Below, in pieces: positions 57,990 to 64,000 of a DNA stretch of 64,000 bases (position 1 is its first letter; each line of letters begins with the position of its first letter). Source of the DNA: Bombardia bombarda (Eukaryota > Ascomycota > Sordariomycetes > Sordariales > Lasiosphaeriaceae); assembly GCA_030512295.1 (NCBI GenBank), contig JAULSR010000010.1, forward strand, positions 806,001-870,000. Reading direction: 5' to 3'. Made by a program: the position numbers and the translations under genes. Under the pieces are notes generated by a model, which had not been told where the DNA came from, did no database searches, and saw only the letters and a list, made by a program, of their open reading frames with translations.

Positions 57990-58857
57990 TCACGGGGAGC
58001 AGCCCGGGCACGAAGGCGCGCCCTCCTCAACATGACTGAACTGGTTGGTGAAGGGGTTCTCGTGCTGGTGCATCTGCACGATGGTGGCATCGTAGGACGT
58101 GACGCCACTGGCGCGGGACGAGCGCACGCCTAGAGTGCATTCTGAGGCGTTGGATGTCGGATGGAGGCCAGCCTTAATTACTCCAATCGGCTGCCGAGGA
58201 CACGTGTCCGGCATATTGTGATCGAATAACGGCGACTGGGGTGTGAGCGGCGTCGAGGTCAACGGAGGGGAGATGTTCTTAGCGGCAAGGATATTCTTGA
58301 TGGCTGAGAGAGAGGTTGATCCCGAATCGACGAAAACAACTTGTCAAAACTGCTTTAGAGCAATGAGAGTGGTTCATTGACTTCTCGTCGTCGCTGTTTT
58401 TTCGGCTGTTTTTGTCGACGTACTGATCGTTGATCTCCATGTCACCGTCAATCTGGTTGTCATCATCGTCTTCGCCGTCATCAACGCCATATCTGCCGTC
58501 CTTGTCGCTGTCGCATTCAGTCTCACTCTCGCCCTCCTTAGCTACGTGCATTGATTTCGGCTCCCCAAACACGGCAAAGACTCCGTTCTCGTCGAGCAAC
58601 TCGAAGTCCTCAACATTACGCCCATTTTCTGCATGGTCGGCAACGCCAGGCCCGCATGGCGAACTGCTTAGCCTGGGTAGATTGTGTCGTCAAGCCGTGC
58701 GACCCAAAGATGGCTTTGATGAATTGGTCGGGCAGGCCTTGACCACCTTCCGGCGGTAGCATTCGACTCACTGGCCGTCTTCAAGAAGGTGGCCGGCAAC
58801 CGAATTGGCTGGGAGGCGCGAGTGTGTCAGGTACGACCGAACTTCTGCTGGTAAATC
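57990..58857 (-). pseudogene. Unrecognised gene remnant with acidic linker
   Basis: No family recognised. An upstream piece (about 58857-58772) reads AEVRSYLTHSRLPANSVAGHLLEDGQ and joins in phase, by a GTGAGT...CCCAG intron, to 58672-about 58383, which encodes CGPGVADHAENGRNVEDFELLDENGVFAVFGEPKSMH and a long acidic tract (DDGEDDDDNQIDGDMEIND). A last piece (about 58335-57990) reads FVDSGSTSLSAIKNILAAKNI and ends APSCPGCSP, but no canonical splice keeps phase with the acidic exon, and no ATG opens the first piece. It resembles the tail of a larger gene now decayed. Confidence 0.4.
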
Positions 58858-59061
58858 GACAGATCACAGTCTACGTCCCCTCTCAGCTGCCAGCTAATCC
58901 AGCTGTGCCTGCGTAGACATTAACTCGTCGTTTTCGGGGTTGCTTGGGGGGCACGAGATTTACAGGCATTGTTATGATGACAAGACCCTACCCACTGCAC
59001 TGCCTGCAAACCCCATCTGCCGCTAAACGCCATTCCTGTTTGCATCATGAAAGACTCCAAG
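58858..59061. other. Spacer
   Basis: No feature seen between the two decayed genes. Confidence 0.4.
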
Positions 59062-60851
59062 TTACATGTCGACGCCGCGGAAGATGCGGATGAATAGCTC
59101 TGTCCACGCAAACAAGCCATTGGGAATCAAGTCACGACGTCCTCCGTTGTGGAGACCAGTCGCTTCAGCTTCTGTTTGCACAGACGCGTCGTTCTGACTG
59201 ACGATCTTAGTCTGAATACTGACTCCTGCCTGGACCATTATGTCCGTCTGCGTGGGGGGGCCAGTGGTGGCGGTCGAATCAATGGACGCCGGCGCATTGA
59301 TGCGTGTGGATACGATGGGCGCCGAGAATGGGTTGGCGCGAGGTCTGAACAGACCAGGCATGGCATCAGCAGAGACGATAGGTGCAGAAAATGGATTATG
59401 GCGAGAAACAGAGTCAATGGGAGCAGGCAACGGATTAGGGTGAGAGCCGAAGAGACCGGGTCCAGTGCCAGAAGAGGCAATCGGGGCAGCAAAAGGGTTT
59501 GGGCGTGAGCCGAAGAGACCTGGTCCAGCGCCAGAAGCGGCAACAGGGATGGAGCTGGTCGAAGCGACTGAGTCCGAAACAGAGCCGATGGGAGCATCTC
59601 TACTGGAACCAGAGTCTCTCGAATATTGATTGCTGCTAGGTTCTCTAGATCCTCTAGACGTCGGAATTCTCAGTACAGCCGTGGTAAAAATAGACATCAT
59701 GTCTTGGGTGGCCGGGGAGTTCTCGCGCTCAAGTGTCATGTCCTGCATGTGGACAACAAGATCATCCCAATGCCTGTCTCTTCTAGCGTTGGCTTTGGAA
59801 GCTTCTTCATTGGCCCTGGCGGCTTCATCGTTAGCCTTCTGGGCATCGGCAGTCGACGATCGCAGTGCGTCAATCCTCTTCTCGAGGAAGCACATGTTGA
59901 AATTAAACTGCAATGCATTAAATACGCAAAGCGAAGATCGTGCTGGCGACTTCCGCGACATTACTCCGCTTCCGTCGATGCGGAAGCTCTCATGGCCCCG
60001 GCGTGCCTCGTTCGCAAGATCATGGCTCATCTCATGCATTATTTCGCGGGGAATTTCATCACGATGGCTCGGTATCCATTGAAGAAATAGCACGGAATAA
60101 ATGCCCGAGATACCTCGTAACTCGTGAGACTTGGCGAAGACTAAGTTAGTCGCTTCAGCCATGGCAGACGCCTTCATGGCCGAGCTGCTGTAACTGTTGG
60201 GGGGCAGCCTGCCGTCAAGGTGCTTGAGACAAGTGGCTGAGTCTGTGAAAGCGTCGATGGCAACAAATATGTCGGATACCGCTCCGCTGCTAGATTCCAT
60301 GCCTGTACGGAGCTGGACTCCAAGAGCTTCAAGCTCGTCTTTCATCGTGTCCAGGGCTTGTGCAATTGCCACCATCTCTGCCAAGTTGCTGTCCGTGATT
60401 GGGCGCACATGCCAGCCCCACCGGGATTGATGACCTTGGCGGATAACGCTTCATGACGATTCCAAGACCGCCATGTTCATCATAGTCATCGTCATGAATT
60501 GAGCCATCCATAAAGATGACAAACTTCCAGTGTGGCGATGGTGGAACATTTGCCGCACTATCATTGGCAGATTTCATTGCCAAAGCCAGATCCCTCATGG
60601 GCAGCACAGTGCCGGCCAGGCCGTTGTCATTAATACTACTATCTATAATAGTAGTCAGCGAGTTGAATCAGGAGGATCTTAGAGGCTCTGAGAGGATTCG
60701 GGTGGGTTCAATAGGTAGGTACAGGTTGTAGTTTGATATCGCACTTACTGGTCGTTCCACGGGGAAGTTAGCCTACTGTGGCCGTACAAGCAGGGCGCTT
60801 CTCTCGGCCTGAGCCCGAAGCGCCACCGGCTGCTCCTCTCATTCTAGTCAT
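59062..60851 (-). pseudogene. RNase H-fold protein with GLFG-like C-terminal repeats, carrying a stop and a frameshift
   Basis: The ribonuclease H core is readable: WKFVIFMDGSI (first Asp), ITDSNLAEMVAIAQALD (Glu), IFVAIDAFTDSATCLKHL (Asp) and LQWIPSHRDEIPREIMHEMSHDLANEARR (last acidic site). Exon 1 (60851-60749) begins MTRMRGAAGGASGSGREKRPACTATVG and is cut by TAA at 60768-60770, in frame before LPRGTTNSS; the TAA would be CAA without a C-to-T change. Exon 2 (from 60642) is off by one base near 60420-60432, between KRYPPRSSIP and WGWHVRPITDSN. Downstream lie a helical Ala/Asn/Glu segment, then four 20-24 residue repeats with GLFGSRPNPFAAPI and NPFSAPIV words, and a Thr/Gln-rich end. Domesticated transposon or host gene, now probably dead. 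Confidence 0.7.
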
Positions 60852-62310
60852 TTTGTGGAGGTGATTAGGTGCCGAGACGACAAGATTAAGACGTAACGAA
60901 GAAAGCGAGGGGAGGAATGGAAGGTGCGAATTTCCAGGATCGGCAAACTTCGACCCAAGGACAAGGCGGGGTTGCGACCGTCTCTTGGGCGGTGACTTGG
61001 TATCTGAGGTAAATGGGAAGGAATGACCCACTCGCCTCCGAGGACGAACAACTGCGAACCGGCAGGCGCGAACCACGACTGGTACCAGCTGGCGCCGTAT
61101 CAAACTGGGACAGTCCACTGCAGTAAAACCCAGATCCAAATCAGCTTCGTCTCACTACCTCGACATGCCAAACCGAGGACACAAGCTTGGACCATTCTCC
61201 GTGCCAGTAGCCAGGCAGCCACCTGTGTCAAGGGCGGTGTCCATCCTTAGGTGTTTAGGCTTTACTGAAAAGAACACAGGCGAGTGGGCAGCCCTATGAC
61301 TGCCCTCGCGACGTCGACACACACCCCAAGACCTGATTTGTGCCCCTCCCAAGGAACTGTATTGAACAACTGTGCGCAACCTGTCCCCACCCTCCCCGCC
61401 CCCCCCCCCGGTTCTCGAACCCTTAAGAAACTCCTGGGCAATACTTGAAGCCACGGATGTCGACATGAACGATGTAGGGGAGGGCACTCACAACCTTAGG
61501 GACCTTTAAGCAAATTAAACGCCATTACTAGCTATGGCTGAAGAAAATGGGGTTTGATCACGATGGCAGCTCGGCTGTAGATAGTTATTGGCAATAATAA
61601 AAGATCTGGTTGCTCCTCATGATGTTGAAATAAGATGAGGGCCGCGACACGAACACGGTTGATTACCTCAGCTGTGTCTTAGCTTGACCCGCTTAGCTTA
61701 TCCCGGTCCCCTCAGACAAGCAAAATGCGGGGGTGCAGCCGCCCCGTTTCCACAACAGCAGGGCGACATTCGATAAGGGGGCGAGCAACGAAGTCTTCAA
61801 TTAGTTGTTTTAACTATAGAACAGATCTCTAAGATTACCAGTTTAATTTAATCATCATCAATGTTCGACTCTGGATTGGGGTAATTTTAATACTGTAACA
61901 AAGTCTCTTTTTGTCTTCACATCCCACTCGGGGGTGGAGAGTCGGTCACCATGCTCTTGCCAGCGTTGAACTTGGGAATGGAAGGATTGGGCTTGGCAGA
62001 CGAAGCCATCTAAGTTGTGCAGGGTCCATCTACTTCTTAGAGATAACCACTTTATGCAGCGCACCCGAACCGACTGGACTACCAAAAGTCGATCACGGCA
62101 GCAGAGAACTCTACTCGCTGTTGTTTTTCTACGATACACCCCAGGCGCTTCGCCACTATATAGCAGGTGAACATAGCTGTCAGACATCAGCACAGCATCA
62201 TCCCCCACGCCCAATGCGACAAGATCATCAGACTTCTAGCCACGCTCGACTGGAACTCCCGGAGCCCTTGAAAAGATCTTCCCCACAACTCAGCGAACTC
62301 AGCGTTTAGG
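60852..62310. other. Intergenic, no supported gene
   Basis: Contains a C-run of eleven or more near 61399 and short frames without support. Confidence 0.5.
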
Positions 62311-62313
62311 GAG

Positions 62314-62366
62314 CGGCATCAGAGTCGTATACTTAGCGCAATCCTCTGACTAACTGGCCGGAGTGT
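62314..62366. repeat. Direct repeat copy 1 of about 53 bp
   Basis: The first 24 bases (from CGGCATCAGAGTCG) are identical to those at 62600, and the CTGGCCGG end is shared; the middle differs. Confidence 0.85.
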
Positions 62367-62540
62367 ACGAAAAAAAGTTACCGTTGCGTACCGATTAAAC
62401 CTACTCAGCGTACGAACAAGTAAAAAAATAAAAGAAAAAAAAATTGATACTCACGTATTACTGTCGCATCTCTGGTGCCTCCAGACCCCCAGAGCATTTC
62501 CTCTACTGGGACGGCATGCTCTGTTGACGCCGTAATAATG

Positions 62541-62678
62541 TTTGACTAAGCCTAGAATCGAACTAGGACCCTCCCCCTGAGTTCTAGGCTTAGCCGGGAC
62601 GGCATCAGAGTCGTATACTTAGCTCTGTCCCTGTTAGCACCTGGCCGGATGCGCAGACCACTACACCACACAGCCAAA
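62541..62678 (-). other. tRNA-like element with A-box- and B-box-like words (degenerate)
   Basis: On the minus strand a D-arm-like GTGGTGTAGTGGTCTGC and a T arm CCTAG-TTCGATT-CTAGG are 80-90 nt apart. A 7-bp pairing TTTGGCT/AGTCAAA encloses both but leaves three unpaired bases beside the T stem, and no clean anticodon arm can be drawn. A 10-bp inverted repeat (CTAAGCCTAG at 62546 and CTAGGCTTAG at 62584) overlaps. It is either a decayed tRNA with a long insert or a tRNA-derived repeat. Confidence 0.3.
62600..62653. repeat. Direct repeat copy 2 of about 54 bp
   Basis: Partner of 62314-62366; lies inside the tRNA-like element. Confidence 0.85.
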
Positions 62679-63292
62679 CACTTGTGATTTTTTATTACTT
62701 CACTCTTTACAACTGAGTTGATATCGCACGCTCACCCCGGATTCTACTACCGCATTTGCCGTTTGAAGCCACTCAGCGCACGAACAGACCAGTTTCTCGC
62801 TTAATTAGGTAGATTTCCAGCTGGACTACTTGGTACTTTTACTTGCGACGGTAATTGCAATTAGCTCAACCTAGGTATGCCAACAGGGAGGAAGTATTTT
62901 TGGGATTCCTATGTAGCCATTCCTGCCTTGACGAAAGCATTGGCTAGACAAATACAAATCAGATATCTTAATTGATTCCACGGATGTGCGCACTGTTTTA
63001 CAAGACACAGGTCCCGAAGCCGGAGGAGAATCCCAGCGAGCAAAATGCATGGTGAGCAATGACGTCTTGCGCCGAGGTGGGACATCTCCCCGCAAATCGG
63101 CAGCCTTTTGGCGCTAAGACCCCTGCAGCCCCCCAAAGTGACCTGGGCCAGCTCCGAACTTTAGCTATCGTATGCCGCTCGCCCGCCCTTGCAGCAAGCG
63201 GGCATTTGCATCCAATTCCTTCCCCAAATCTTCGCGACAAAAACGATTAAAAAGTAGGAATAGGACAACTGCGCCGCCGACGACTCGCCACC
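62679..63292. other. Intergenic, promoter of the carrier gene
   Basis: No gene recognised. Confidence 0.4.
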
Positions 63293-64000
63293 ATGCCGCC
63301 CAAGGACGATTCGCAGCACCCGGCGTTAAAGGGGCCGAGTGCCCTGCGGTCCATCCTTGCCGGATCCACGGCCGGCGCCGTCGAGATTGGTGAGCTGCCC
63401 GTTTGTCGTCCTCTGTCGGACTCATTTGAATTGAGTCATGTTGAGCTATCGCTAACCTGCCGTGCCGCGCATCGCAGCCATCACATACCCAGCCGAGTGT
63501 GCGTTTTCGCCGCCGCCTATTCTCTGTCCTCACTCGCAGTCGCAGCTGCAACTAGATGACCTTTGTCCCTGACAACGCGAGCCTTAAAAAAGAGACACAC
63601 TCTGACCGATGACGAATAGTTGCCAAGACACGCACGCAGCTCAACCGCAGGCTAGCCGAGGGCCAGAAGCTGCCATGGCCGCCCTTTGGTAGCCAGTGGT
63701 ACGCAGGCTGCACAACCCTGATCATCGGCAACGCCATGAAGGCGGGCATTCGTACGACTACACCAATTGGGAAAGCACACTTGTGGATGATGTGATGGGC
63801 GCCTGGACACGGAACGATTGGCTGACCATGGCGTGTGCGCCTGTAGGATTCGTCGCCTTTGACCAGTACAAGTCGATGCTCGTCGACGCCGACGGCAAGC
63901 TCTCCGGTCCTCGGACCGTCATCGCCGGGTTCGGTGCCGGTGTGACCGAGTCGCTGCTTGCCGTCACGCCCACCGAGAGCATCAAGACGACATTGTGAGC
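63293..64000 (+). CDS. Mitochondrial tricarboxylate (citrate) carrier, 5' part, off the right edge
   Basis: Mitochondrial carrier family, closest to the Ctp1-type citrate/malate exchanger of the inner membrane. Exons 63293-63389, 63478-63498 (a 21-bp microexon), 63620-63751, 63847-63994; the last donor GTGAGC begins the next intron at the edge. The start ATG sits in CGCCACCATGCC. The first carrier repeat shows ILAGSTAGAVEIAITYPAEFAKTRTQL, the P-x-D/E-x-x-K/R signature (PAEFAKTR), built across three exons. Then WYAGCTTLIIGNAMKAGIRFVAFDQYKSML and GFGAGVTESLLAVTPTESIKTTL (second repeat signature PTESIKT). Introns and microexon phase all close. Confidence 0.93.

Noticed and set aside
61858..62309. 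Overlapping frames on both strands of about 120 codons.
   Set aside because: No recognised domain, no initiation context and opposite strands equally open.

Overview
The window is nuclear DNA of a filamentous ascomycete (Pezizomycotina; a Sordariomycete is my best guess, not proven). Nearly every gene is broken by 50-90 bp introns with GTRNGY donors, CTAAC-type branch points and YAG acceptors. Fungus-specific families dominate: Zn2Cys6 regulators with an MHR domain, HET, NACHT-N/ankyrin, NmrA-like, DUF1996, DUF924 and CmcJ/NvfI-type proteins. One intron-containing tRNA-Ile(AAU) is present. There is no prokaryotic operon structure, CRISPR array or integrated phage. I rebuilt gene models by joining reading frames across splice sites and checking codon phase.

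Layout. 1-7.4 kb: an edge-truncated DUF7708-like gene (-), a CmcJ/NvfI-type hydroxylase (+), and a ten-exon amidase (-), with a G16 tract between the convergent pair. 7-9.4 kb: degenerate direct repeats, a 15-bp minisatellite and a possible tiny Trp-rich gene. 9.4-14.6 kb: three minus-strand genes (S1/P1 nuclease, carotenoid/stilbene oxygenase, SnoaL-like protein). 14.6-16.7 kb: AT-rich and gene-free. 16.7-29 kb: MDR reductase, DUF924 protein, Zn2Cys6 factor, a divergent pair of NmrA-like genes, tRNA-Ile, and a second Zn2Cys6 factor. 30-36.4 kb: membrane protein, decayed FAD monooxygenase, DUF1996 secreted protein, dienelactone hydrolase. 37-48.7 kb: NACHT-N/ankyrin gene, MFS transporter divergent from a C2H2+Zn2Cys6 regulator, and a HET gene. 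49.5-57 kb: P450, third NmrA-like gene, Myb/AT-hook protein with a long pyrimidine-rich upstream region, 7-TM protein. 57-64 kb: two decaying genes, one with an RNase H fold, a tRNA-like/repeat zone, and the start of a mitochondrial tricarboxylate carrier running off the right edge.

How the genes may work together. The content suggests an accessory region rich in catabolic and secondary-metabolism enzymes (amidase, carotenoid/stilbene oxygenase, SnoaL, MDR, P450, dienelactone hydrolase, hydroxylase), each near local regulators or a transporter, mixed with self/non-self genes (DUF7708-like, NACHT-N/ankyrin, HET). I see no PKS, NRPS or terpene synthase, so I do not call a classical cluster. Several genes carry single-base frame breaks, a stop or an unusable splice site. 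These are either real decay or assembly indels. At least three introns use GC donors. No single unequivocally new system is visible; the strongest leads are listed in the findings.
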